From Hyphomicrobiales bacterium (GTDB lineage Bacteria > Pseudomonadota > Alphaproteobacteria > Rhizobiales > JACESI01): a stretch of 64,000 bases of DNA. Both the position numbers and the translations under genes were made by a program. The notes below the pieces were generated by a model. The model was not told the DNA's origin and made no database searches. It was given only the letters and a program-made list of their open reading frames with translations. This document shows positions 1-9,595 of this stretch, in pieces; the stretch's first letter is position 1; the number at the start of each line of letters is the position of its first letter. The DNA lies in assembly GCA_013911885.1 (NCBI GenBank), contig JACESI010000012.1, forward strand, positions 17,189-81,188, in the 5' to 3' direction.

Positions 1-963
1 GTTGGTGCCGACGGCAAACCGCAGCATCCGATCTCGGCATCGGTATTGAAGCCGATCATCGAAAAGCTGAAAGGCGAGGGCAAGCCCTTCAAAATGGGCA
101 TGGTCTTCCCGGTTTCGACGCACAACTATGAATTGCGCTACTGGCTGGCGGCGGGTGGCGTGCATCCGGGATTTTATTCCCCGAGCGATGTTTCGGGACA
201 GATCAAAGCGGACGCCCTTCTCTCGGTGACACCGCCGCCGCAGATGCCCTCGACCCTCGAGGCAGGGACCATCCATGGCTATTCCGTCGGAGAGCCATGG
301 AATCAGGCAGCCGTGTTCAAAGGCATCGGCGTTCCGGTCATCACCGATTACCAGATCTGGAAAAACAATCCGGAAAAAGTGTTCGGTCTGACAAAAAGAT
401 TCACCGAGGAAAACCCGAACACGACGCTTGCCGTCACCAAGGCCCTGATCCGCGCGGCGAAATGGCTTGATGAGAACAACAACGCGAACCGGCTTGAGGC
501 GGTCGAAATTCTCGCCCGCCCGGAATATGTCGGGGCGGACGTCGAAGTGATTGCAAACTCCATGACTGGAACATTCGAATTTGAGAAAGGCGATAAGCGT
601 GAAATCCCTGATTTCAATGTGTTTTTTCGCTACAATGCGACCTATCCCTTCTATTCCGATGCGATCTGGTATCTGACCCAGATGCGCCGCTGGGGACAGA
701 TTGCCGAGCCAAAGCCCGATGACTGGTATGACGAGATCGCAAAATCGGTCTACCAGCCGGACATCTATCTCAAGGCCGCGCGGCTTCTGGTTGATGAGGG
801 CCATGCCGCAGAGACGGATTTCCCATGGACCAGCGATGGCTACAAGGACCCGACGCCTGCCGCGGATGTGATCGACGGCATCGGCTATGACGGGCGGAAG
901 CCGAACGACTATCTCAACCAGATGCTGATCGGCCTCAAAGGCAAAGACATCATCGGCGGCTGA
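1..963 (+). CDS. nrtA: Nitrate ABC transporter substrate-binding protein (NrtA/CmpA family), 5' end outside window
   Basis: The frame is open to the first base, so the start and any signal peptide lie outside the window; about 320 residues are visible. The protein is an NrtA/SsuA-type periplasmic binding protein that delivers nitrate (or nitrite) to the NrtB permease. Support is the fold-typical text [13 protein letters not shown] near the visible start, the segment [10 protein letters not shown], and the immediate context of permease, ATPase, nirBD and nitrate reductase on the same strand. The gene ends 83 bases before nrtB, and that gap holds a GC-rich hairpin. Bicarbonate-binding CmpA belongs to the same family, but the neighbours argue for nitrate. 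Confidence 0.92.
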   Translation, partial: VGADGKPQHPISASVLKPIIEKLKGEGKPFKMGMVFPVSTHNYELRYWLAAGGVHPGFYSPSDVSGQIKADALLSVTPPPQMPSTLEAGTIHGYSVGEPWNQAAVFKGIGVPVITDYQIWKNNPEKVFGLTKRFTEENPNTTLAVTKALIRAAKWLDENNNANRLEAVEILARPEYVGADVEVIANSMTGTFEFEKGDKREIPDFNVFFRYNATYPFYSDAIWYLTQMRRWGQIAEPKPDDWYDEIAKSVYQPDIYLKAARLLVDEGHAAETDFPWTSDGYKDPTPAADVIDGIGYDGRKPNDYLNQMLIGLKGKDIIGG

Positions 964-980
964 TGCCTGCACCAGCAACA

Positions 981-1005
981 GGGCAGGGCGTAATTGACCC
1001 TGCCC
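981..1005 (+). promoter_or_regulatory. Intercistronic hairpin between nrtA and nrtB
   Basis: A perfect 8-base inverted repeat, GGGCAGGG and CCCTGCCC, is separated by a 9-base loop. No run of T follows, so it does not look like an intrinsic terminator. Hairpins after binding-protein genes commonly protect the upstream mRNA from 3' exonucleases and give an excess of binding protein over membrane subunits. That role is inferred here. Confidence 0.5.
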
Positions 1006-1046
1006 CGATCATCAATGATCTCAATCCCTTTCAGGAAAAGTGACAC

Positions 1047-2123
1047 ATGGCACACATGACGGATACAGCGCCTGTAGCCCGCCCGAACGGGCGGGCACGG
1101 ATTTTCGCCGCGATCAACCGGACGAGCGGGTGGCTAGATGCGCTTGGCTTCTCCTGGCTCGTGCCGATGCTGAAAATCGCCGCAGGCGACAGCCCGCGCG
1201 AGCAATTGCACGAGCTCAAGCGCGTCCTCATCATTCCGATGCTGGGCATTCTCGCGTTCCTTCTCGCGTGGGGCGTGCTGGCGCCGAAAGTTCAGACCTC
1301 GCTTGGCGCGGTGCCCGGCCCGGTCGCGGTCTGGGAGCAGGCGGTCGGTCTGTGGGCTGATCACCTGCGCGAGCGCGAGAAATCCGATGCGTTCTATCAG
1401 CGCCAGACTGAGCGCAATGAGAAACTGATCGCAGAAGGCAAGCAGGACAGCGTCAAATGGCGCACCTATACTGGCAAGCCGACATTTGTCGACCAGATAT
1501 TCACCTCGCTTCTGACTGTCGGCCTCGGTTTCCTGATTGCGACACTGATTGCCGTGCCAATTGGTATTGCTTCCGGCCTTTCTCGAAATTTCAGCGGCGC
1601 CATCAATCCGCTGATCCAGATTTTCAAACCGGTCTCGCCACTCGCCTGGTTGCCGATCGTGACCATGATCATTTCTGCCACTTATGCGTCGCCTTTCGAG
1701 TGGCTTCCGAAATCGCTTTTGATCTCGGCGGTGACGGTGACGCTGTGTTCGATGTGGCCGACCCTGATCAACACCGCGCTCGGTGTTGCCTCGGTCGACC
1801 GGGATCTCATGAATGTTGGTCTGGTCCTGCAACTGCCGACCCGCAAGACGATCACCAAAGTGGTGCTGCCTTCGGCGCTGCCGCTCATTTTCACGGGGCT
1901 GCGTCTCTCGCTCGGCGTGGGCTGGATGGTGCTGATTGCCGCTGAAATGCTGGCGCAGAATCCGGGTCTTGGGAAATTCGTCTGGGACGAATTCCAGAAC
2001 GGCTCCTCCCAGTCGCTTGCAAAAATCATGGTGGCGGTGCTCACCATCGGTGTCATCGGCTTCATGCTTGACCGGGTGATGTTCGCCCTTCAGCGCGTCT
2101 TCACATTCTCCGCGAGCCGCTGA
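1047..2123 (+). CDS. nrtB: Nitrate ABC transporter permease (NrtB)
   Basis: A 358-residue inner-membrane permease of the BPD_transp_1 family that forms the nitrate channel with the fused ATPase downstream. The start is fixed by AGGAAAAG eight bases upstream. A hydrophobic segment near residues 63-83 precedes a long hydrophilic stretch (about residues 90-150), which is characteristic of NrtB-like proteins rather than the shorter SsuC permeases. The core has about five further membrane spans and the permease loop region around LVLQLPTRKTITKVVLPSALP, the site that docks on the ATPase. It lies 20 bases before the ATPase gene. Confidence 0.93.
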   Translation: MAHMTDTAPVARPNGRARIFAAINRTSGWLDALGFSWLVPMLKIAAGDSPREQLHELKRVLIIPMLGILAFLLAWGVLAPKVQTSLGAVPGPVAVWEQAVGLWADHLREREKSDAFYQRQTERNEKLIAEGKQDSVKWRTYTGKPTFVDQIFTSLLTVGLGFLIATLIAVPIGIASGLSRNFSGAINPLIQIFKPVSPLAWLPIVTMIISATYASPFEWLPKSLLISAVTVTLCSMWPTLINTALGVASVDRDLMNVGLVLQLPTRKTITKVVLPSALPLIFTGLRLSLGVGWMVLIAAEMLAQNPGLGKFVWDEFQNGSSQSLAKIMVAVLTIGVIGFMLDRVMFALQRVFTFSASR

Positions 2124-2143
2124 CGAAAGACAGGAACAGAACC

Positions 2144-3901
2144 ATGACTTATCTCGAAATCAGCGGACTTTCCAAATCCTATGGCGAAGGCGTGCGGCGC
2201 ACGGATGTGCTCAAGAACATAAATCTCAAGGTCAGGGAGGGTGAATTTGTCGCGATAGTCGGCTTTTCAGGTTCCGGCAAGACCACGCTCATCGCGGCCC
2301 TTGCGGGGCTGATCAGGCCGGATCTTGGTGCCGTGATTTTCAAAGGCACCGAGATTGTCGGCCCGGGACCGGAGCGCGGGGTTGTCTTCCAGTCCTATTC
2401 GCTGATGCCCTGGCTCTCTGTCGCGGGCAATGTGGCGCTTGCCGTGGACAGTGTCTTTGCAAAAAAGCCGAAGGCGGAGCGGGCGAACATCGTCTCCAAA
2501 TATATCGACATGGTCGGCCTGTCCCATGCGCGTGATCGCAAACCGGCTGAGCTTTCCGGCGGCATGCGCCAGCGTGTTGCGGTGGCGCGCGCCCTTGCCA
2601 TGCAGCCCGAAGTGCTGCTTCTGGACGAGCCGCTGTCGGCCCTCGATGCTTTGACAAGGGCAAAACTTCAGGACGAACTTGCCGCGATCTGCGATCAGGA
2701 GAAGAAGACCATCGTCCTCATCACCAACGATGTCGACGAAGCCATTCTCCTTGCCGACCGCATCATTCCGTTGACACCGGGGCCGAACGCCACGCTCGGG
2801 CCTGAATTCAAGGTCAACATTACCCGCCCCCGCGACCGTGCGGACATGAATTCGGATGTCGATTTCATCCGCCTGCGCGCGGAGATCACGAGCTTTCTGA
2901 TGGATGCAGGCGCTGAGCGCGGCGCCGATGTGGAACGGGAGATTGTGCTTCCGGACCTCGCACCGATCAGCCTTATCAGAGAAAGACTTCCGAAAGCCTA
3001 TCGGCAGGCGGCCGAGACGACCCGTGTTGACCGCTTTCTTGAATTTTCGCAGTTGAAGAAGGTCTATCCGACGCCGAAAGGGCCGCTCACGGTTGTCGAT
3101 GGTTTTGACTTGCGGATGCAGAAAGGCGAATTCATCACCCTGATCGGCCATTCAGGCTGCGGAAAATCGACTGTTCTTTCTATGGTCGCCGGCCTTAATG
3201 CGATCAGCGAAGGTGCAATCATTCTTGATGGCAAACACATCACGCAGGCCGGGCCAGACCGCGCCGTCGTGTTTCAGGCCCCCTCGCTGATGCCCTGGCT
3301 CACGGCCTATGAGAATGTCGCCCTCGGCGTCGACCGGGTCTATCCCCAGGCAAGCGAAGCCGAGCGCAAGGATGTCGTTGAATATTACCTGCAACGCGTC
3401 GGTCTCATAGAGGCGATGCACCGCTCGGCCGCTGACCTCTCAAACGGCATGAAACAGCGTGTCGGCATCGCCCGCGCCTTCGCGCTTTCGCCGAAACTGC
3501 TTCTCCTCGATGAGCCGTTCGGCATGCTCGACAGCCTGACGCGGTGGGAATTGCAGGATGTTTTGATGGATGTCTGGAAACGCACCAAGGTCACGGCCAT
3601 CTGCGTCACCCATGATGTCGATGAGGCGATATTGCTCGCTGACCGGGTGGTGATGATGTCGAACGGCCCGAGGGCGAAGATCGGCAATATCATGGATGTT
3701 CAATTGCCGCGCCCGCGTTCGCGCAAGCAACTTCTCGATCACATCGACTACTACGCCTATCGCGAGGAATTGCTTGAATTCCTCGAAGCCTATGAGGGCG
3801 GTGCAAATCCGAGCTTCGATCAATTGCAATCGATTTCCGAAAAGCGTGCGCTGCGGATTGCTCAGCAAAAAGCCTCTCTTTCCTTAGCCGCAGCGGAGTA
3901 A
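2144..3901 (+). CDS. nrtC: Fused double-ATPase subunit of the nitrate ABC transporter (NrtC-NrtD type)
   Basis: A 585-residue cytoplasmic protein with two complete ABC domains in one chain. Domain 1 has Walker A GFSGSGKTT from residue 40, signature LSGGM at 137-141 and Walker B VLLLDEP. Domain 2 has Walker A GHSGCGKST from residue 335, signature LSNGM at 432-436 and Walker B LLLLDEP. The H-loop of domain 1 reads ITNDVDEA, with Asn195 in place of the usual His; domain 2 has the normal VTHDVDEA (His490). Cyanobacterial NrtC carries a solute-binding-like C-terminal domain and NrtD is separate; here both ATPases are fused and no binding domain is seen. It couples ATP hydrolysis to nitrate uptake. 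nirB begins 3 bases downstream. Confidence 0.92.
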   Translation: MTYLEISGLSKSYGEGVRRTDVLKNINLKVREGEFVAIVGFSGSGKTTLIAALAGLIRPDLGAVIFKGTEIVGPGPERGVVFQSYSLMPWLSVAGNVALAVDSVFAKKPKAERANIVSKYIDMVGLSHARDRKPAELSGGMRQRVAVARALAMQPEVLLLDEPLSALDALTRAKLQDELAAICDQEKKTIVLITNDVDEAILLADRIIPLTPGPNATLGPEFKVNITRPRDRADMNSDVDFIRLRAEITSFLMDAGAERGADVEREIVLPDLAPISLIRERLPKAYRQAAETTRVDRFLEFSQLKKVYPTPKGPLTVVDGFDLRMQKGEFITLIGHSGCGKSTVLSMVAGLNAISEGAIILDGKHITQAGPDRAVVFQAPSLMPWLTAYENVALGVDRVYPQASEAERKDVVEYYLQRVGLIEAMHRSAADLSNGMKQRVGIARAFALSPKLLLLDEPFGMLDSLTRWELQDVLMDVWKRTKVTAICVTHDVDEAILLADRVVMMSNGPRAKIGNIMDVQLPRPRSRKQLLDHIDYYAYREELLEFLEAYEGGANPSFDQLQSISEKRALRIAQQKASLSLAAAE

Positions 3902-3904
3902 ACC

Positions 3905-6361
3905 ATGCGCGAAAAAAAGAAACTTGTCGTGGTCGGCAACGGCATGGCGCCGGGGCGCATGCTGGAACACCTGTTCGAAACCCATGCGGACCTTTATGAC
4001 GTCACAATTTTTAATGCCGAGCCGCGCGTCAATTACAATCGGCTGATGCTCTCACCGGTACTGTCGGGTGAAAAGACCTATCAGGACATCATCACCCATG
4101 ACGATGATTGGTATGCGCGCCACGGCGTGACGCTGCACAAAGCCTGCCGCATCGCCGCCATCGACCCATCGGCGAAAACCATCAGAGCGGAAAACGGTCT
4201 CCGCGTAAGCTATGACAAGCTCGTCATCGCGACGGGCTCAAATCCGTTCATCGTTCCGATACCGGGCCATGATCTTGAAGGCGTACTCACCTATCGCGAT
4301 CTTGATGATGTCGAGCGCATGGTCGACGTCGCGAAGGCCAAGGGCAGGGCGGTGGTGATCGGCGGCGGTCTTCTCGGCCTCGAAGCGGCTGCTGGTCTCA
4401 GGATGCAGGGCATGGATGTGACCGTGCTCCACTTGATGGACACATTGATGGAGCGCCAGCTCGACCCCGCGGCAGGCTATCTCCTGAAAAAGGCCTTCAC
4501 GGATCTGGGTATCGACGTCATCACCAAGGCCAACACAAAGGAAATTCTGGGTGCAGACGGCAGGGTCGTCGGCGTTCAGCTCGAAGACGGCACCCGGATC
4601 GATGCCTGCATGGTGGTGATGGCGGTCGGCATCCGTCCGTCTTCGACGCTTGCAAGGGACGCCGGATTGGCGGTCAATCGCGGTATCGTCGTCGCGGATA
4701 CGATGATGACGAGTGATCCTGATATTTTCGCGCTCGGCGAGTGCGCCGAACATCGCGGCATGTGCTATGGCCTCGTTGCGCCCTTGTACGAGATGGCCAA
4801 AGTCATTGCCCGGCAACTGACCGGTGACACGGCGGCGACCTATGAAGGGTCCGTCACAGCCACCAAACTGAAGGTGACGGGCATTGATCTTTATTCGGCG
4901 GGCGACTTCGCCGAAGGCGACGACCGTGAGGAGGTCGTGCTGCGCGATGCTTCCGCCGGGATCTATAAGCGGTTGGTTCTGAAGCATAACCGGATCATCG
5001 GGGCGGTTATGTATGGTGACACGGCAGACGGGCCTTGGTTCTTCGACATGCTGAAGAAGGGCACCGACGTTTCGGCGATGCGTGACACGCTCATTTTCGG
5101 GCAGGCCTATCAGGGGGGAGCCGCGCTGGACCCTACGGCGGCCGTTGCAGCCTTGCCGGATGATTCTGAAATCTGCGGCTGTAACGGCATATGTAAAGGC
5201 GTGATCACCGGCGCGATCACCCAAAAGGGACTGACCTCGCTCGACGGGGTCCGGGCCCACACCAAGGCGTCCGCCTCCTGCGGAACCTGCACGGGCCTTG
5301 TCGAGCAATTGCTGAGCCTCACACTTGGCGATGCGTACAACCCGGCGGCGGTGACCGCAATCTGTGCCTGCACCGAGCTTGGTCACGATGATGTGCGCCG
5401 CCTCATCAAGGCAAAGGCCTTGAAATCCATTCCGGCGGTGATGCAGGAACTGCAATGGAAGACATCATGCGGCTGCGCGAAATGTCGTCCGGCGCTGAAT
5501 TATTACCTCGTCTGCGACTGGCCGGACGAGTATGCCGACGATTATCAATCCCGCTTCATCAACGAGCGCGTTCACGCCAATATCCAGAAGGATGGGACCT
5601 ATTCCGTCGTGCCGCGTATGTGGGGAGGCATGACATCATCCAAGGAACTGCGCGCCATCGCGGACGTGGTGGACAAGTTCAGCATTCCGGCCGTCAAGGT
5701 AACCGGCGGTCAGCGCATTGATATGCTGGGTATCCGCAAGGAAGACCTCCCGGCGGTGTGGTCGGACCTTGGCAAGGCCGGGTTTGTCTCGGGTCAGGCC
5801 TATGCCAAAGGCCTGCGTACGGTCAAAACCTGCGTCGGAACCGACTGGTGCCGTTTCGGCACGCAGGATTCGACCGGGCTTGGCATTCGGATCGAGAAAT
5901 TCATGTGGGGCTCGTGGACGCCGGCCAAGGTCAAGATGGCGGTCTCCGGCTGCCCGCGCAATTGCGCGGAGGCCACCTGCAAGGATGTCGGCATCATCTG
6001 CGTTGATTCCGGTTTCGAGATCCATTTTGCCGGTGCAGCCGGTCTCGACATCAAGGGAACGGAAATACTCGGCCTGGTCAAAACCGAGGATGAGGCGCTC
6101 GAGCATATCGTTGCGCTGACGCAAATGTATCGTGAGCAAGGCCGCTATCTCGAGCGCATCTATAAATGGGCGAAACGCATCGGCTATGACGAAGTTCGCC
6201 GCCAGATCATGGACGATGCTGGCAAGCGACAGGCCTATTACGAACGCTTCGTCTTTTCCCAGAAATTCGCTCAGGTCGACCCGTGGAGCGAACGTGTGTC
6301 CGGAAAGGACAAGCACGAATTCAATCCTATGGCGACCCTTACCCTGGAGGCTGCGGAATGA
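3905..6361 (+). CDS. nirB: Assimilatory nitrite reductase (NAD(P)H), large subunit
   Basis: An 818-residue cytoplasmic enzyme reducing nitrite to ammonium with six electrons from NAD(P)H. The N-terminal half is a two-dinucleotide-binding-domain reductase (VVGNGMAPGRMLEHL for FAD, VVIGGGLLGLEAAAGL for NAD). A BFD-like [2Fe-2S] segment follows near residue 424 (CGCNGIC ... CGTC), with a second Cys group near 540. The C-terminal half is the sulfite/nitrite reductase module. Its siroheme/[4Fe-4S] ligands are visible as C643-x5-C649 (CVGTDWC) and C683-x3-C687 (CPRNC). The stop overlaps the nirD start as ATGA, implying translational coupling. Confidence 0.97.
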   Translation: MREKKKLVVVGNGMAPGRMLEHLFETHADLYDVTIFNAEPRVNYNRLMLSPVLSGEKTYQDIITHDDDWYARHGVTLHKACRIAAIDPSAKTIRAENGLRVSYDKLVIATGSNPFIVPIPGHDLEGVLTYRDLDDVERMVDVAKAKGRAVVIGGGLLGLEAAAGLRMQGMDVTVLHLMDTLMERQLDPAAGYLLKKAFTDLGIDVITKANTKEILGADGRVVGVQLEDGTRIDACMVVMAVGIRPSSTLARDAGLAVNRGIVVADTMMTSDPDIFALGECAEHRGMCYGLVAPLYEMAKVIARQLTGDTAATYEGSVTATKLKVTGIDLYSAGDFAEGDDREEVVLRDASAGIYKRLVLKHNRIIGAVMYGDTADGPWFFDMLKKGTDVSAMRDTLIFGQAYQGGAALDPTAAVAALPDDSEICGCNGICKGVITGAITQKGLTSLDGVRAHTKASASCGTCTGLVEQLLSLTLGDAYNPAAVTAICACTELGHDDVRRLIKAKALKSIPAVMQELQWKTSCGCAKCRPALNYYLVCDWPDEYADDYQSRFINERVHANIQKDGTYSVVPRMWGGMTSSKELRAIADVVDKFSIPAVKVTGGQRIDMLGIRKEDLPAVWSDLGKAGFVSGQAYAKGLRTVKTCVGTDWCRFGTQDSTGLGIRIEKFMWGSWTPAKVKMAVSGCPRNCAEATCKDVGIICVDSGFEIHFAGAAGLDIKGTEILGLVKTEDEALEHIVALTQMYREQGRYLERIYKWAKRIGYDEVRRQIMDDAGKRQAYYERFVFSQKFAQVDPWSERVSGKDKHEFNPMATLTLEAAE

Positions 6362-6708
6362 ACGCTTTCACAAAGACCTGGCTGAGCATCGGCACATTGA
6401 GCGATATTCCGCTCCGTGGGGCGCGTTGCGTGAAACACGGCGATCTCACGATCGCCATCTTTCGCACCACCGACAATCAGATCTACGCACTGGAAGACAG
6501 ATGCCCGCATCGCAACGGCCCTCTCAGCCAGGGCATCGTGCATGATGGCTGCGTAACCTGCCCTCTGCACAATTGGGTGATTTCGCTCGAAACCGGCAAG
6601 GCCGCAGGCGCGGATGAAGGGGCGACCAGAACATTTCCGGTGAAGCTCGACGGCACCATCATCCTGCTTGGTATCGGCCTTGCTGCCGATGCTGAAAGCG
6701 GCCGCTGA
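6358..6708 (+). CDS. nirD: Assimilatory nitrite reductase, small subunit (Rieske type)
   Basis: A 116-residue partner of NirB. It has a Rieske-like [2Fe-2S] site, with CPHRNG and CPLHNW supplying the two Cys and two His ligands, so the Fe-S ligands are intact; in many NirD proteins they are lost. The ATG that overlaps the nirB stop by four bases is chosen over an upstream in-frame codon, because the extra 25 residues would lie inside nirB and are not conserved-looking. The product would pass electrons to, or stabilise, NirB. Nitrate reductase starts 3 bases after its stop. Confidence 0.93.
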   Translation: MNAFTKTWLSIGTLSDIPLRGARCVKHGDLTIAIFRTTDNQIYALEDRCPHRNGPLSQGIVHDGCVTCPLHNWVISLETGKAAGADEGATRTFPVKLDGTIILLGIGLAADAESGR

Positions 6709-6711
6709 ACC

Positions 6712-9381
6712 ATGCGGGCCACGGCCAGAACCACGTGCCCCTATTGCGGTGTTGGCTGCGGCGTTCTCGCAACACTTGAGGCGGACGGTCAGGTCGCGAT
6801 AAAGGGCGATCCCGAGCATCCGGCAAATTTCGGTCGCCTCTGCTCGAAAGGCTCTGCCCTCGGCGAAACCGTCGGACTGGAAGGCCGGCTGCTCTTTCCC
6901 GAAGTGGGCGGCCGCAAGACCGAATGGAACGAAGCGCTCGATTTGATCGCCCAAACCTTCGCCCGCACTCTTGCGGAGCACGGGCCGGACAGCGTGGCCT
7001 TTTATGTCTCCGGCCAGACCCTGACCGAGGATTATTATGTTGCCAACAAGCTGATGAAAGGCTTCATCGGTTCGGGCAATATCGATACCAATTCCCGACT
7101 TTGCATGGCCTCGTCGGTCGCGGGCCACCGCCGCGCCTTCGGGTCTGACACGGTGCCGGGCAGCTATGAAGACCTTGAATGCGCCGATGTGATCGTTCTT
7201 GTCGGCTCGAACCTGATCTGGTGCCATCCGGTGCTCTATCAGCGCATCGCCGCCGCGAAGGCGGCGCGGCCGGACATGCGGGTGGTGCTGATCGATCCGC
7301 GACGCACCCGGACCGCCGATCTGGCCGATCTGCATCTGGCGCTGGAGCCTGACAGCGACGCTGCTCTATTCAATGGGCTTTTATACTGGATCGCGGAGCA
7401 CGGGCTTGTCGTGCCGGAATGGGTCTCCGCCCACACCGCGGGTTTCGAAGTGGCCCTCGGTCAAGCCGACGGATGGAACCCGGATGCAGTTTCACGGGCG
7501 ACCGGTCTAAGCGTTCAGGCGATCGAGGAATTCTATCAGCTCTGGTGCGGAAACGAAAAGGTCGTCACCGCCTATAGCCAGGGTGTCAACCAGTCTCAGG
7601 TCGGCACAGACAAGGTGAATGCGATCCTCAATTGCCATCTCGCCACCGCGCGGATCGGCAGGCCGGGAATGGGGCCGTTTTCATTGACAGGGCAACCCAA
7701 TGCCATGGGAGGGCGGGAAGTCGGCGGCATGGCCAATACGCTCGCGGCGCATCTCGATATCGAAAATGCCGCGCACCGCGACTGCCTCAAACGCTTCTGG
7801 AAATCACCCCATATGGTGCAAGAGGCCGGATTGAAAGCTGTCGACATGTTTCGCGCCGTCGGCGATGGTCGCATCAAGGCGCTCTGGATCATGGCGACCA
7901 ATCCGGTTGTCTCGATGCCGGATGCCGATGATGTGGAAGATGCGATCCGCAACTGCCCGTTCGTGGTCGTGTCCGATGTGATGGCCAATACCGACACGGC
8001 ACGCCATGCGCATGTCAAGCTGCCGTCGCTTGCCTGGGGCGAAAAAGACGGAACCGTGACGAATTCCGAACGCCGGATTTCGCGTCAGCGCGCCTTTCTC
8101 GCACCGCCCGGCGAGGCGCGCGCCGACTGGTGGCAAATGGCGGAGGTCGCCCGCCGCATGGGCTTTGAAGAGGCTTTCGCATGGCAGGATGCGGGGGAGA
8201 TCTTCACTGAATATGCAGCATTGACGGCTTTTGAAAACAAAGGCGCTCGCGATCTTGATCTTTCCGCCTGTGTGACGCTCACAAAGGCTGAGTATGACGC
8301 GCTTGCGCCGTTTCAGTGGCCCCAGACCGGCACCGGGATCACGAGAGGGACCAGTCGCTTTTTTGCTGATGGCCGGTTTTTTACAACAGATCAAAAGGCT
8401 CGGTTCATTCCCGTGACGCCGCCGCAAAAGCGGCTGCAAGGCGTGGCGTCCCTGGCGCCGCTTTTCCGGCTTAATACGGGGCGTGTCCGCGATCACTGGC
8501 ACACCATGACGCGGACAGCAAAAAGCGCGCGGCTTTCCAGCCATTTTGCCGAACCCTACTGCGAAATCCATCCCGATGATGCGGCAAGACTGGGTATCGC
8601 CCCTGCCGATCTCGTCAGGCTGAGTGCGGGTCACGCCATGATCGTCGTGCGCGCGCTTCTGAGTGATGCGCAATTGCCGGGCAATGTCTTCGTGCCGATC
8701 CACTGGACGGACCAGACGGCCTCCTCAGCCCGTGTCGACCGGCTGGTGGTGGGTCGAACCGATCCATTCTCCGGTCAGCCCGCGAGCAAAGGTGCCTCTG
8801 TTACGGTCGAGCGCGCAAGGTTTGCCTGTCATGGATTTGCCGTGACACGGGCCCGGCCGCAGACATCGGGTCTCGATTACTGGGCGCTCGCCATTGCCGA
8901 AGAGGGCTGGCGGCTTGAATTTGCCTGCACGGATTTACCGTCTGATCATGCGGCGTTGCTCGCCGCCATTCTTGGGGTCAGGGGCGATGAAACAACCTTG
9001 TCCGCCGAGGACCGCAAACGCGGATCCCTGCGACTTGCCCGATTTGACGGTGCGCGTCTTGAAGGCGGCGCCTGGCTCTCGACTAATCCGGTGGACGTGT
9101 CGCGAAGCTGGGCGAGCGAACAGCTTCAGGCGCACTTTGAGACGGCGTCCGATCGCTGGCGTATCCTTGCAGGCCGACCGGCCGGTGATAGGCCGGACAA
9201 GGGCGCGATTGTCTGTTCCTGCATGAGTATCGGCGTCAACGACATTGCCACCGCAGTCCTCAACGGCTGCCATTCTGTTGAATCTGTCGGTTCGGCAACA
9301 CGCGCTGGAACGAATTGCGGCTCCTGTCAGGCGGAAATCCGGGAGATTATCCTCGCCCACCATCGGATCGCCGCTGAATAA
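6712..9381 (+). CDS. nasA: Assimilatory nitrate reductase, catalytic molybdopterin subunit with C-terminal [2Fe-2S] domain
   Basis: An 889-residue cytoplasmic enzyme reducing nitrate to nitrite. No Tat signal is present, unlike periplasmic NapA. The N-terminal [4Fe-4S] ligands are C9, C12, C16 and C44. The molybdopterin oxidoreductase core follows, including NCHLATARIGRPGMGPFS and MATNPVVSMPDADDV, then a molydop-binding domain around residues 590-700. The last 60 residues carry a BFD-like [2Fe-2S] motif (CSCM ... CGSC), as in NasA/NasC of several bacteria. No separate NasB reductase is seen here, so electrons must come from a ferredoxin, from NirB or from a reductase elsewhere. It is the last gene of the operon. 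Confidence 0.95.
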   Translation: MRATARTTCPYCGVGCGVLATLEADGQVAIKGDPEHPANFGRLCSKGSALGETVGLEGRLLFPEVGGRKTEWNEALDLIAQTFARTLAEHGPDSVAFYVSGQTLTEDYYVANKLMKGFIGSGNIDTNSRLCMASSVAGHRRAFGSDTVPGSYEDLECADVIVLVGSNLIWCHPVLYQRIAAAKAARPDMRVVLIDPRRTRTADLADLHLALEPDSDAALFNGLLYWIAEHGLVVPEWVSAHTAGFEVALGQADGWNPDAVSRATGLSVQAIEEFYQLWCGNEKVVTAYSQGVNQSQVGTDKVNAILNCHLATARIGRPGMGPFSLTGQPNAMGGREVGGMANTLAAHLDIENAAHRDCLKRFWKSPHMVQEAGLKAVDMFRAVGDGRIKALWIMATNPVVSMPDADDVEDAIRNCPFVVVSDVMANTDTARHAHVKLPSLAWGEKDGTVTNSERRISRQRAFLAPPGEARADWWQMAEVARRMGFEEAFAWQDAGEIFTEYAALTAFENKGARDLDLSACVTLTKAEYDALAPFQWPQTGTGITRGTSRFFADGRFFTTDQKARFIPVTPPQKRLQGVASLAPLFRLNTGRVRDHWHTMTRTAKSARLSSHFAEPYCEIHPDDAARLGIAPADLVRLSAGHAMIVVRALLSDAQLPGNVFVPIHWTDQTASSARVDRLVVGRTDPFSGQPASKGASVTVERARFACHGFAVTRARPQTSGLDYWALAIAEEGWRLEFACTDLPSDHAALLAAILGVRGDETTLSAEDRKRGSLRLARFDGARLEGGAWLSTNPVDVSRSWASEQLQAHFETASDRWRILAGRPAGDRPDKGAIVCSCMSIGVNDIATAVLNGCHSVESVGSATRAGTNCGSCQAEIREIILAHHRIAAE

Positions 9382-9595
9382 GCAAAACCGCACTTGTTGA
9401 ATGCGCCGGGAGAAGGCGTGATTACCGGCCGGGTTCAGCGACAAGCGCCGCGCTGTGCGCCTTCCGGCTGACAGCCTGAGGCGGTGATTTTCTCATCCGT
9501 CATCCTGTTTTCAACATGAAAAGGCGCTTGCCGCTTGCAGGCAGAGCGCATGGTGCTATCAGACTGGGCTGACAGGCTTAGAAGGGGAGGCGTGC

